Shown here: positions 52,811 through 64,000 of the stretch, one piece after another | Position numbering within the stretch: position 1 is the stretch's first letter | Layout of the letters: each line of letters opens with the position of its first letter | Assembly (NCBI RefSeq): GCF_040054535.1 | Contig: NC_090785.1 | Coordinates: forward strand, 5,079,501 to 5,143,500 | DNA: 64,000 nt | Reading direction: 5' to 3' | Source: Antennarius striatus | Lineage: Eukaryota > Chordata > Actinopteri > Lophiiformes > Antennariidae | Program-made: the position numbers and the translations under genes | Notes under the pieces: generated by a model | What the model was told of the DNA's origin: nothing | What the model saw: only the letters and a program-made list of their open reading frames with translations | Database searches by the model: none

Positions 52811-53482
52811 TGTGTTCTGTCAGAAACAAATCACACTACAGGTAACAGTGAGTTGTTTAATCTTCTCATCTCTGTGCTGAACTGAAGACTAAACTTTCAT
52901 TTTATTAACATGTTATAACAGCCAGCATAGCAATACAAGTCCACTGGCAGATTAAATAAAATCATACAACATTTTCAATAACATTATGAAATTAACAAAC
53001 ATAAATACAGAGTCCAAGACTAACTGAAATTCACTAAATAATGATACATGCTTAACACACGCTTGATGCTTAACAAGCTAGCTATGTTATGCTAGCATGA
53101 CTTTCTTATCGAAGGGATTACACTATTTGACAAGTGATTCTCAAAAGAAACAAAATAAACCTCTTGATGGTCAACACACAATATTTTACATATGCATCGC
53201 TTTCTGACATAAAACATGACATATCATTCGTTACTGACCTGCCAGAAACAAGAAATCACACCACAGGTAACGGTGAGTTGTTTAATCCTCTCGTCCCCGT
53301 GCTGAACTGAAGACGAGAGCTCAACACCTGCACCGTTAACCCTCCCCGTTGTGGCGAACACAGGAACTCATTGTCAATAAATCATACATAAATTCAATTG
53401 GAGGGGTTCGCCTCTTACAATACACATATAAAACTGAAACAGCTTAATCACATAATGTGATCACACTTTTATGGGTGTCACA
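52811..53482 (-). repeat. LTR-like region of the gypsy remnant, with an internal direct repeat
   Basis: On the minus strand the purine tract GGGGAGCG (53490-53483) precedes TGTGACACCC, a plausible LTR start at 53482. A block with ACAGGTAACAGTGAGTTG and GTGCTGAACTGAAGAC occurs at about 52811-52905 and again at 53236-53330. This suggests that two partial LTR copies or a duplicated R/U5 region remain. Confidence 0.45.
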
Positions 53483-53702
53483 CGCTCCCCGGAAAAAATG
53501 GCAATGGCTCCTGACATTCAAAGAAAAACTAATCCATAATACTCAATCAATTCAACATTCAATTGATGTTCACTTTAAGGGTGGTATGTTATAGGCATAA
53601 GGCATATGAGTATATGGCATGTGGGGTGTAAAATTGGCCTAAGGTGGTACACAGTAAGTTGTTGTCCATGACGGAACGTGAGGTACAAGTGTGGTGGCTG
53701 CA

Positions 53703-54020
53703 TTAGCAGTGAACTGAGGTTGGGGTGGCATTTTCGAATCTCTGTGGTAGAGCTTCAACAAGAAAGTCATTAACCAGTAGCAGCAACTTCCGCTGGAGAA
53801 CTCTGGTCTTTCTTTTGTCTCCGAGCTCTGGGTATACTACATACACAGGATTATCTGCTATCTGCTGTTTTACTACACAGATATTTCTTTCCCAGAATGA
53901 TCTCAGTTTCCCTGGACCCCCTTGCTCACCGAGGTTTCTCACAAGGACCCTGTCCCCAGGATGCAACATTACACCCTTAAGCCTTCTGTCATAATAGGAC
54001 TTTCCTTGGGCACTTGACAT
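53703..54020 (-). pseudogene. Ty3/gypsy integrase C-terminal fragment
   Basis: The minus strand encodes SYYDRRLKGVMLHPGDRVLV, RNLGEQGGPGKLRSFWERNI and DNPVYVVYPE, the small C-terminal domain of a gypsy integrase. It begins only about 30 codons after the protease-to-RT linker fragment, so RT, RNase H and the integrase core have been deleted. It is not functional. Confidence 0.8.
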
Positions 54021-54038
54021 TTTACTGGTCTGGACATT

Positions 54039-54410
54039 TCATTCACCACTTCTTGCTGCCTTATTAAGGTGACTGACATCAACGGGTGGCTGCCACCGTA
54101 ATGGTATACAAGGTGGATTAGGGGGAGAAGCCATGACACCCTGAACCCTCACATACTTCCTGTCTAGTGAGTCAGTCACAACAATTTTTTGGATTGCCTG
54201 TATGCTGCCAAGGGTGGATTTTCTAGACAGAACTATGTCATGTTTTGTGAGGTTTCCAAGAGGTACGACTACGTAGGGCTTTTTCTCATGCTGAACCTCC
54301 AGCAAACCCTCACCTACGTCTAGCTGCTGTAAATGCATACAACTTTCCTCTTGTTCAAACAAAATCAATGAATCAGATGGGTCGAGCTGAGGTGGCACTC
54401 TATATTTCAC
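54039..54410 (-). pseudogene. Ty3/gypsy Pol fragment between protease and RT
   Basis: The minus-strand frame carries KYRVPPQLDPSDSLILFEQE, GLLEVQHEKKPYVVVPLGNL and HDIVLSRKSTLGSIQAI, resembling the non-catalytic linker before RT in vertebrate gypsy elements. It ends in HLNKAARSGE and a stop, and then continues in frame into the integrase tail. This places the deletion junction at about 54055. Confidence 0.65.
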
Positions 54411-54576
54411 CCATGTTACAATACTGGGAGTACCCTATCCTTCTGCCCTATTCTCAAACGTCCTTTAGGTGCCCCAGTTTTTTTAGTTGTACATAGTGTA
54501 CAATGGCCTTTGCTGTGTCGTCGGGGATGGACATGGCTCCACACAGCAGCTGTGTTAGTGTAGGGATTAGCCTCTC

Positions 54577-54861
54577 TTATCTTCCTTGTATTATCACTTC
54601 GACAACATTAAAACCTACCAATAACATTTCTAAGGGTAATGGACTCACAAGGAAGGGGAAATTAATTGATAAGGAAGGGTTTTCATTCCCCGGTAGATTG
54701 ACAGTAAAAATAACCCACCCCTCAAAGGGGATGAGCTCCCCGTTCAAAGCATACCCTTCTAGTTTTTCCTCATCATCTAGAAGTTCCTTCAGCTCAGAAA
54801 GTGGTCGAATCTCAAGACCTGGTAAGTACTTATCTTTCCAGGATCTATCTATTATACTCAC
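54577..54861 (-). pseudogene. Ty3/gypsy protease-region fragment
   Basis: The minus-strand frame contains YALNGELIPFEGWVIFTVNL, then FPFLVSPLPLEMLLVGFNVV. This pattern (a strand, G-rich turn and IIGxNVI-like end) fits the C-terminal half of a retropepsin domain. The catalytic DTG half is not visible. Order and strand fit the flanking gypsy fragments. Confidence 0.55.
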
Positions 54862-55100
54862 TCACTTGTTTTGTTCTTCTGCTCATCAGTCCCTTTATTT
54901 ACAATTAGCTCTTTCACCTCTTCTCCTTCAAAGTGGGCACTATGTGCGGCTGTGTGTCTTGGACGATGCGCTGAGCTCAACTCAGCTTCCGCTCACTTTC
55001 GTCGCTTGTTATTTTCACCACCTGTTTGAGGATTGCCCCGTCTGGCCATGTGGTCTGAAAGCAATGGTTTCAGCTCTCTACGATTGTCGTTGTACCTGTG

Positions 55101-55384
55101 TCATATCCCTTGATATACTATGTGTAGAAAAATGCTCTGGATTGTGTCTGGGCTATACTTCATCCCAGATTCAGACTGTTTTGATGAGAAGAAAATTATT
55201 TGCTTCAGTCCAATAACACGATAAAGGAATCGCTGAGGAGTCTCATGCTTATTTTGCTTTGCGCACATTAACTCTTGAAATAGTTCTGTGCTATTTCTCT
55301 CCCCTAAGTGTGACTGCAGAATTCCCTTAAGCTCAGCTACAGTCATATCTTCCTTGTTGACCAGCATGTTAGAGGAATGGTATC
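55101..55384 (-). pseudogene. Ty3/gypsy Gag fragment
   Basis: The minus strand encodes NKEDMTVAELKGILQSHLGE, STELFQELMCAKQNKHETPQ and RFLYRVIGLKQ, typical of the Gag of vertebrate gypsy elements. The N-terminal side is cut off where sequence shared with the gene B flank begins (about 55385), so the duplication breakpoint lies inside this gag. Confidence 0.7.
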
Positions 55385-55388
55385 CCAT

Positions 55389-56041
55389 AAGGGTGATGGG
55401 CCCATTCCAAAGAACAAAATGTGTTTAACTGGACAAAAAGGATTAAAATGAAAGTATGAAAAAATCTGACATTTTTGGGACATCATTTAATAAGAATTAC
55501 AAACTAGCAGAAAATGGGAATTATGAAGTAAAGCACAAAAAGTTAAAGTGTTAATTACCATATTGCATATGAGAAGATTTACCTGGTCCATGTCTAGCAC
55601 GAGTGTATCATCGTAAATTTCCAAGTGTGCTGCTCTTTTGTTTGATGGTCTTTTGTCTTTATTATGTGTGCTGAGGAAGTAGAAAACAGATTTATACGGC
55701 ATTCTATTTAAACACGCAATATTGTTTGGAATAGGATGACAATTATATAGAAAGACAGGATGGACGGTGGGGTAGGAGTGATCACTAATAAAAATTAAGG
55801 AAAAATGAAATGCCTCCATAATGGAATCCATCTTCATATGACCTAGCACAAAATATAAAGCAAAGACAACATCTACAGTACACACACCTGCACAGAGGAT
55901 GAATAGGAGGTTCACTAAGTCTTACATTTGCCGAAATTATTTTGACTTTACACGGCAAATCGTAATTTATGTTTTTTACAAATGGCACACTGCTGATAGA
56001 TATCAATCCTAACCGTAACCCTAAGTTCTGAGAGATAATGT
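55389..56041 (-). repeat. 3' flank of gene D, duplicated beside gene B
   Basis: Read on the minus strand from the gene D stop, the order AACTTAGGGTTACGGTTAGG, TACGATTTGCCGTGTAAAGT, GTGAACCTCCTATTCATCCT, CACTTGGAAATTTACGATGA, GACATGGACCAG|GTAAAT and GGAATGGGCCCATCACCCTT matches the plus strand after gene B (35428-36668) closely, apart from the LINE inserted on the B side. The B and D segments are therefore an inverted duplication. Confidence 0.85.
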
Positions 56042-57375
<1,334 letters not shown>

Positions 57376-57467
57376 CTCTGATCGGTAGACTACACCTGCT
57401 CCGTGTTTGGATTCTGTATGAATAATGTTTTGAATATTTTCATAAAAGCAAGATCTGAACCGGGTTG
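57376..57467 (-). other. Putative non-coding leader exon of gene D
   Basis: On the minus strand the motif CCAACCCGGTTCAGA is followed by ACACGGAGCAGGTGTAGTC and the donor CGATCAGAG|GTGAGTTTTTG. The GAGCAGGTG and GATCAGAG|GTGAG words match leader exons B and E. The left boundary is not determined. Confidence 0.6.
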
Positions 57468-58684
57468 GGCTTGTGTAATTACGACTTAAGGGTGGAACAC
57501 TTCTTAGCGCTGAATGGAATGTGTGCTCTATTACTTTTGTCATTTCAACTCACATAGCTGTGGATGACACCTGAAAAGTCAGTCCCAGCATGGTGTGTCT
57601 CACGGGTTCGTGAATGCAGTGGTGAAAAAATTGATGGCGCAGCTGCGAAAGATCCGTTTTTGGTGGGGTTTTTATTTTCATCAACAACAAGCAGTGAAAA
57701 AATATTTACAGTGCAGATCAAATTCCCAAAACCAAAAACCGAATGCAACAAAAAAAGTATATACAGAGAAAACTTGCACTACCAATGGCAACCATGCATA
57801 ATATTCAAGAACGCTGAACTCTAGCTCCAACTCTCCAACTCCAACTCCCCAACTCTCAACTCCCAACTCTCTCCCATAAAGCAGAAATGCTTCCCTTAAG
57901 TAACCCCATGCCTCTCCCCTGGCAAACCAACAATAATTAAATGGGGTTGGTTTTACAATATCTGATATAATACACCCGAAACAGAAAAACCTGCTTTACA
58001 AAGTAAACCAGAACAGAATAAAACATAAATGCCCATCATATGGCTGTTTAAACATTTCTCAAAACCCTGCAAAATACAAAACAACCCAATAACACACCAA
58101 ATGGTTTAGTCCAGGTACCGGCTGGCCTGACAGCGCCCCACTTTACGCTATTTAAGCCACACCCCAGGTAGTGGCTCGGTTTGGCCCCTGAACTGGATAC
58201 GGACTAACGCAGCATCCTCAGGTGAGCGTCTCTCACCGACCGCTGCTGCGGTCACTCTGCTGGGCGAGGGAGAGAGGCGCACGGAACGGAGATGGACGGA
58301 GCGGTCTCTACTGCTCCGTCACTGTGTGCAAGCACAGATACTCAATGGCTTTTAAAAATTCAAAAAGTAATTTTAAGAAACCACCTTTTTTTTTTCAACA
58401 ATACAATTAAAGACTCACCTTTTCAATCAGACATGTAACTAATATTAATCAGATTTCTAACTAATATTTTAAACCTTTCTTATGACAGTCTATTTCATTT
58501 CATGTTGCTGCTTTTACCCAGCTTTAAAGATGATTATCATCTGAACTAGTATTCTGTTTTTAATTATTGCTCGCATTGTGTCTATTCTATTTCATTTTAT
58601 AATCTTGTGTATTTTATTTTTTGCGTTTTATGTATTTTTATTTTTGTATTTTATTTTATGATTGTAGTCTTTAGCTTTAGCTAA
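57468..58684. other. Spacer upstream of gene D
   Basis: No credible coding exon was recognised. 57823-57871 is an imperfect CAACTCC minisatellite. 58120-58320 is CpG-rich (CGCTGCTGCGGTCACTCTGC, GGCGCACGGAACGGAGATGG) with a TATA-like CTATTTAAG near 58149 and a donor-like CCTCAG|GTGAGC near 58220. It could be a promoter on the plus strand or an LTR. Nothing decides between these. Confidence 0.4.
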
Positions 58685-59215
58685 CTCTGGTAATAATAAT
58701 ATAAATAATTTTTATTTATATTGCACTTTACATTACGAAAATCTCAAAGTGCTACAAAGACAAAGAAACCATAAAACCTATGGTGAAGCAAACTAATAAA
58801 ACAACACAACCCAACAATAAGGCATATACAAAAGGCTAAGGAAAGGCCTTTTTAAAAAGGTGAGTCTTTAGGCTACGTTTAAAAGAATCCACAGTCTGTG
58901 GAGCTCTCAGATGGTCAGGGAGAGCATTCCACAGACTGGGAGCATCCAAGCAGAAGGCTCAATCATCATGCTGTGCAACTTGGTTCTGCAACTTGGTTCT
59001 GGGGACCCTGAGGAGGTTAGCTGTGCTGGAGTGGAGGGTGCGTGAGGAGGTCTGGGGGACGAGGAGTTCCTTTAGGTAGGCTGGAGCGTTACCGTGTACA
59101 CACTGGTGGGTGAGGAGGGAAATCTTATATTCGATTCTGAGTTCCACAGGGAGCCATTGCAGTGATTCCAGGATGGGGGTGATATGGTCGAATTTCCGCA
59201 CCCTCATCAGGATCC
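58685..59215 (-). mobile_element. L2-like LINE, C-terminal RT fragment
   Basis: The minus strand encodes [56 protein letters not shown] and, further on, SLWNALPDHLRAPQTVDSFK then RSLKTHLFKKAF. This is the C-terminal signature of CR1/L2 LINE reverse transcriptases. Small duplications (CAACTTGGTTCTG twice near 58976-59000) and frame breaks show decay. Confidence 0.8.
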
Positions 59216-59430
59216 TAGCAGCGCTGTTCTGTATGTATTGGAGCTTGTGAATGCTCTTGCTGGGGATCCTGATGAGCGCATTACAATAATCCAGCCTGGA
59301 GCAGACAAAGGCACGTACCAGTTTTTAAGCATCGGACAGAGAGAATGCGGGGCGGAGCTTTGCAATGTTCCTAAGGTGGTAGAAGGAGGTCTTACACAGA
59401 TGCTTGATGTGGGTGGAATTTCCTCAGGGG
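59216..59430. repeat. Dispersed repeat adjoining the L2 fragment
   Basis: The words GCGCTGTTCTGTATGTATTG, GCATTACAATAATCCAGCCT and GGAGCAGACAAAGGCACGTA match a repeat that often accompanies L2-like LINEs in fish. No frame is conserved here. Confidence 0.45.
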
Positions 59431-59840
59431 GGACCTCCACACTGTGAGCAGTAACAAGTCTGCTTGTGGGGTTGCTGTCATTTGGGTCCTTTTGGCCTGG
59501 CCTTCTGTGGTAGTCCACCTCTGTCGGAGTCGGAGAGCCTTGGTGCTGGTCCTCTGGATGGCATGGCTTGTGGGTTCTCCCATTGTGAACGGCCCCAATT
59601 CCATTTCCTTGATTATCAGCCCCATGCCGTGTATACGTATGTGTTGTGTGTGATTATGTCTATGTGCATGTGAATGTGGTATGGGGAAGAGGGGACTTAC
59701 CTTTGATACTGTATTGCTTAGTAGGTCCCAGCCTTGTTTCTCTTGATGATAAGCAAACGCAATACCCACTGAGCTATCGTTCTGCCTGCCTACATGTATT
59801 TCCTCACCATTCTCTGGTGTGACGTTTCAGTTAAACAATT
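59431..59840. other. Spacer without recognisable gene
   Basis: Short overlapping frames on both strands, none with a recognisable domain. 59740-59800 (AACGCAATACCCACTGAGCTA) has a weak tRNA-like or SINE-like look, which I could not resolve into a cloverleaf. Confidence 0.4.
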
Positions 59841-59845
59841 ACTAC

Positions 59846-59956
59846 ACCTGCCTAACCTGTTTCAGTTCTTCCTCTCAGCCCTTAAGTAGCTGCATTTTTA
59901 AAAGACAGAATCTAAACATCAAGCAGATGACACCGTGAAGTTTTTATCGATCAGAG
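59846..59956 (+). other. Putative non-coding leader exon of gene E
   Basis: The words CCTAACCTGTTTCAGTTCTT, CAAGCAGATGACACCGTGAA and the donor CGATCAGAG|GTGAGTTTTTT (59956/59957) match leader exon B in order and spacing. The acceptor CCCCTTGCAG| at 60580 gives an intron of 624 bp. The left boundary is not determined. Confidence 0.65.
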
Positions 59957-60093
59957 GTGAGTTTTTTGAGCTAGGACACAACACAAAACCGGTTTGTTTT
60001 TATTTCACAGCCTTGATGAACACAATCTGTAATAAAATTCCTTCATTGGGATTAGAACAGTGCTGTAAAATTTGAAAATCCTATCTATGATTG

Positions 60094-60175
60094 GGGCGGC
60101 GGCAGTGGCTCAGCGGTAGAGCGGATGCCTTGGACCAGACATCCCCCAGCCATCGGCGGCTCGATTCCCGCTCGA
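60094..60175 (+). repeat. tRNA-like dispersed repeat
   Basis: GGCAGTGGCTCAGCGGTAGAGC and GGCGGCTCGATTCCCGCTC resemble the A and B boxes of a tRNA gene. The intervening part does not give a normal anticodon arm, and the same words occur in a common fish repeat. I read it as a SINE-like or MITE fragment inside the intron of gene E, not as a tRNA gene. Confidence 0.5.
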
Positions 60176-60565
60176 ATTTGTGTTGCAAGAGTGGAAAAAA
60201 ATGAACTACAACAACTCAAGTGCTGCAAATGTTTTATTTAAAACAAAACACGCACAAGAAGAAGCAGAAAAAGTGAATTGTAAAATATTTTACTGAGATA
60301 GTAATATGGCAGCTCTGAAACTGGAAAAGACTATATGTTACTATACTGAAAACACCACCTTTTCTAGTTAATACATTTTTTGGAGTTAAATTGCAATTTT
60401 TGCTGGAAAGAGTTTAGATTTACAGTTTATGGATTTAAATAGCCTTGACGAATGTTGAATGCAGCAGTTTCTAACATGATAAATGTTTTTTTTTTAAAAG
60501 TGTTCTTTTGACATGTTATTTTCTCTGCCTTTTAATAAGTATCCTAGTATACTAATCATACCTAA

Positions 60566-61624
<1,059 letters not shown>

Positions 61625-61675
61625 ATACTTGCATTTAGGCATGTAGACATGGTCAAGGTGATTTAGTGCAGTTCA

Positions 61676-61860
61676 AACTGAGCATCAAAAAAGTTATTTA
61701 AGTGACTTTGAACAAGGCATGCTTGTTGGTGTCTGACGGGATGGTCTGAGTATTTCAGAAACTACTGATCTACTGGGATTTTTACATTCAACCATCTCTA
61801 GGGTTTACAGTTCATGTTCTGTGGGTAAAAATACCTTGTTGATGTCAACGAGTTCAGAGG
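61676..61860 (+). mobile_element. Dispersed transposon-like repeat fragment
   Basis: The words AGTGACTTTGAACAAGGCATG, GGTCTGAGTATTTCAGAAAC, TACTGATCTACTGGGATTTT and CAACCATCTCTAGGGTTTAC belong to a repeat I know from many fish genomes. It is truncated and non-coding here, and directly abuts the sulfotransferase remnant. Confidence 0.55.
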
Positions 61861-61866
61861 AGAATT

Positions 61867-61980
61867 AAAGGAAGGGTTCAACCTTACTAGCCACCTGCCA
61901 TCCTCCAGAAACTCTACCAGTACCTTTATGGGCCCAACAAGAAGTTCTTCAAGGTATAATTCAAACACTCAACTGGCAAT
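61867..61980 (+). pseudogene. Remnant of an HS3ST1-like C-terminus
   Basis: In one frame it reads GPNKKFF-like residues: CCACCTGCCATCCTCCAGAA, ACTCTACCAGTAC, GGCCCAACAAGAAGTTCTTC and, after a stop, TTCAAACACTCAACTGG. The codons align with [11 protein letters not shown] and P-N-K-K-F-F in genes A to E and with the terminal FNW. The stop after KFFKV and flanking frame loss show a pseudogene fragment of a sixth copy or of a partial duplication. Confidence 0.75.
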
Positions 61981-62280
61981 CAGTGTTTACTGAAGAATAA
62001 TCTCCAAGAAATGGGTTATTTTACGATTTTTACTTTTTTAACAATAAGGGGGTGGAATATTATGTTTGTAATTACTAGAGTAGTTGTTATTGGAGTATAA
62101 TGCAGTTAATAATCAAGGAAGAATGCAATTCTTGTCATGCTCTGTTAGTAGATCATGTCAAACATAATGGATTTCCTTTTACTTTTGGATCTTGCTTTGT
62201 AGATTTGTTGTTTGGATAAGTGTTTTTGGCTTTGTTTTTCTTTTTTTTCATTGTGAAATAAAGGTAATTTATAAAAAATT
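61981..62280. other. Gene E downstream region
   Basis: AT-rich DNA with an AATAAA at 62257-62262 that could serve gene E or the adjacent LINE fragment. Nothing else was recognised. Confidence 0.4.
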
Positions 62281-62510
62281 CATCTTCTTTTCCTTTCAGC
62301 TTTTCCCTTCAGGGGTCGCCACAGCAAATCAGTTGCCTCCATCTAACCCTGTCTTCTGCATCCTCTTCTCTCACACCAACTACCTTCATGTCCTCTTTCA
62401 CGAACACACTTTCCTCCTTTCCTTCTTCGACCAACAGCAGTCCAATTTCCATTGGCACTGTAGGTCAACAGCACCAATGGCGGTCGTTGTTAATTATTTG
62501 TTCTGCTAAC
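62281..62510 (-). mobile_element. Minimal internally deleted LINE derivative
   Basis: On the minus strand the LINE 5' leader region (TTAACAACGACCGCCAT, GGAAATTGGACTGCTGTTGG, AGGAGGAAAGTGTGTTCG) is joined directly to the LINE 3' end (AAAGAGGACATGAAGGTAGT to CGACCCCTGAAGGGAAAAG). The left half matches 50340-50440 and the right half matches 51055-51155. Only about 230 bp remain, with no protein-coding capacity, so it is a SINE-like form of the same LINE family. Confidence 0.75.
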
Positions 62511-63304
62511 ATTTTCCTTCATGTTTTCTGTTTTTACTCACAGCACAGACAACACAAAGATGGGAAACTTAATGCTTGAACTTATTTTACTTATCGTTTT
62601 TACGTTCTAACATCCTTACCATTGGAATCTTTTCAAAGCTTGGCTTGACCTTATGTAACTTACTGGACCAATTTTCATCAACATTGTTGATGAAAGAAGG
62701 ACAAATCAGGTAAATGCGTGTAGGACTGCTTGCCATTTGTGATTTGATTTGATATGATTTCAAACACACGAAGGTTAAAGTTTTCCGTCATTTTTACTCA
62801 AGGCTACATTCATAAACATGAAAAGTTTCCTTATTGATTTCTAGAAAATTCAGAATTTTCAATGATTGCTAGTATGCAGTCCATAAAGTGAATCTATTGC
62901 CATTGTTTTAAATGGTAACTTTCAACTATTGTATGTGCACATAAGCCGACATTAAAGCCATTTGGCATCACAATAATTGTAGTGGCACAATCATCTGAGT
63001 ACCCTGATATTTGGGGAGAAATTGCTGGAACATTCCTTTTCACTTCCTGATCTTGCTTTGTTCTCTTATTCAAAGTTACTAAGGATTTTTTGCTTCTCTT
63101 TTCTTACACCAGTGTTGAGACTCCTGCATTTCAGGGGTCAGACTCCTGTATTTTCCCTTCAAGGTACTCATCATCAGTTTTTACTCAACATCTAGGTCCT
63201 GACTCTCCTTAATCACACCTTGACATTGCTCCCAATGGTAATTTGTTTGGGTAAATTGAAGGCTCCCTTGCTCTGATGTTATAGTGTTCTGAGCTTTCTT
63301 GTCA
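62511..63304. other. Spacer without recognisable gene
   Basis: AT-rich DNA with no convincing frame, motif or repeat that I could name. Confidence 0.5.
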
Positions 63305-63575
63305 AACAAGTTTGGACACACCTTCCCATTTCATGGTCTTGTTTTATTTTCATGGCTTTCCATTGTAGATTCTGACAGAAGACAGAAAGCCTATGTACAA
63401 ACAGATTTGGAATTATTTAGTTAACAAAAAAAAAAAGTGAAATGGCTCAAAACATAATTTATATACTACATTCTTCAAAGTTGTTTAGTGTGTTTAGGTC
63501 AGGTGACTGTAATGTCTAGGCCATCTGATGGGCACTCCATTACTGTCATTAGTCAAATAGCCCTTTCGAAAGAGA
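63305..63575 (+). mobile_element. Tc1/mariner-like end fragment
   Basis: The words AAGTTTGGACACACCTTCCC, TTTCCATTGTAGATTCTGAC, CTTCAAAGTTGTTTAGTGTG and CATCTGATGGGCACTCCATT follow the order of a familiar Tc1-like repeat end in fish. No transposase frame remains. Confidence 0.6.
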
Positions 63576-64000
63576 AAATATGATGTTGAACTTGGGCCTA
63601 TGTTATTTTGATTCCTTGTGGCGGCTCGCTCGGCGACCATTTTGACTTAAAATATTATTGTCATTTTTATATTGTTACTATTATTCTCCCCACCGTTTCT
63701 AAAGTGAGAGATCGTTAGGCCCATTATTGCACAATGTATTCTGTGTTAACAGGAGCCTATATTATTAAACTTGATACCTATATGGCTATAAAGACTATGC
63801 CTTTTCTTTCTTTTTTTTCCATGTTTCGGGCATTGGGGGTGCGTCAGCTAAGTCGGGAGGTAGAAGTGGGTGCGCGGACTAAAAAGTTTGGGAACTTAGG
63901 TGTGATGGTGTAGGGCCTACACCACCACGCTTCATGGTGTGGGAGCCATGCATGTATAGACTATCCATTCAACTTTCCTCATGGATTCAAAGATCTCAGA
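63576..64000. other. Right end without recognisable gene
   Basis: No frame or repeat was recognised. 63835-63890 is locally GC-rich (GGGGGTGCGTCAGCTAAGTC). A short inverted repeat around GTGTAGGGCCTACAC lies at 63908-63922. Confidence 0.4.

Noticed and set aside
54503-55216. 237-codon plus-strand frame as a novel gene
   Set aside because: It is antisense to the gypsy protease and gag fragments, Ser/Leu-rich by composition, and has no domain.
60094-60175. tRNA gene
   Set aside because: A-box and B-box-like words are present, but no regular anticodon arm forms, and the words match a dispersed fish repeat.

Overview
The window looks like vertebrate, most probably teleost fish, genomic DNA. It is AT-rich, has spliced genes with GT/AG introns and vertebrate polyadenylation signals, and carries typical fish mobile elements: a Rex3-like RTE LINE with a GGAT-repeat tail, a second RTE/BovB-like LINE, DIRS tyrosine-recombinase, Ty3/gypsy, Harbinger, L2 and Tc1 remnants. 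No bacterial gene organisation, CRISPR array or operon is present.

Layout. Positions 1 to about 26,880 form a gene desert: no credible coding exon, a few repeats (a LINE with a 5' inversion at 5.99-6.79 kb, a TA-flanked MITE at 19.8 kb, a LINE 3' end at 21.0 kb) and several complex non-repetitive stretches that could be conserved regulatory DNA. From a CpG-rich promoter at about 26.9-27.3 kb onward there is a cluster of five intact genes for heparan sulfate glucosamine 3-O-sulfotransferase 1 (HS3ST1, 3-OST-1) paralogs: A (28145-29062, +), B (34465-35427, +), C (42814-43779, -), D (56042-56992, -) and E (60650-61624, +). A further C-terminal remnant lies at about 61867-61980. Each gene has its whole coding region in one exon, preceded by a conserved splice acceptor and about 230 bases of conserved intron. 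B, C, D and E also share a small non-coding leader exon ending at a conserved donor; A instead has a CpG-rich leader exon of unrelated sequence.

How the genes relate. All five predict Golgi type II sulfotransferases that would transfer sulfate from PAPS to the 3-OH of glucosamine in heparan sulfate. A is closest to the classical enzyme. B to E have lost different substrate-binding or catalytic-pocket residues; B and D have KAGTYA in place of the KGGTRA PAPS loop. B and D are inverted copies of each other with matching 3' flanks, and a LINE with target-site duplications interrupts the B flank only. I read this as a lineage-specific amplification by tandem and inverted segmental duplication with divergence of the active site.

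The rest of the 29-64 kb interval is dense with decayed mobile elements: a Harbinger transposase fossil (38.5-39.1 kb), a DIRS recombinase fossil (40.3-41.7 kb), a nearly full-length but dead Rex3-like LINE (46.1-49.2 kb), two internally deleted LINE derivatives (50.2-51.2 kb and 62.3-62.5 kb), a solo LTR with target-site duplication (51.56-51.86 kb), a gypsy element lacking its RT core (52.8-55.4 kb), L2 LINE sequence (58.7-59.2 kb) and a Tc1-like end (63.3-63.6 kb). Family names come from reading the translations and from recall of known fish repeats; none was checked against a database.
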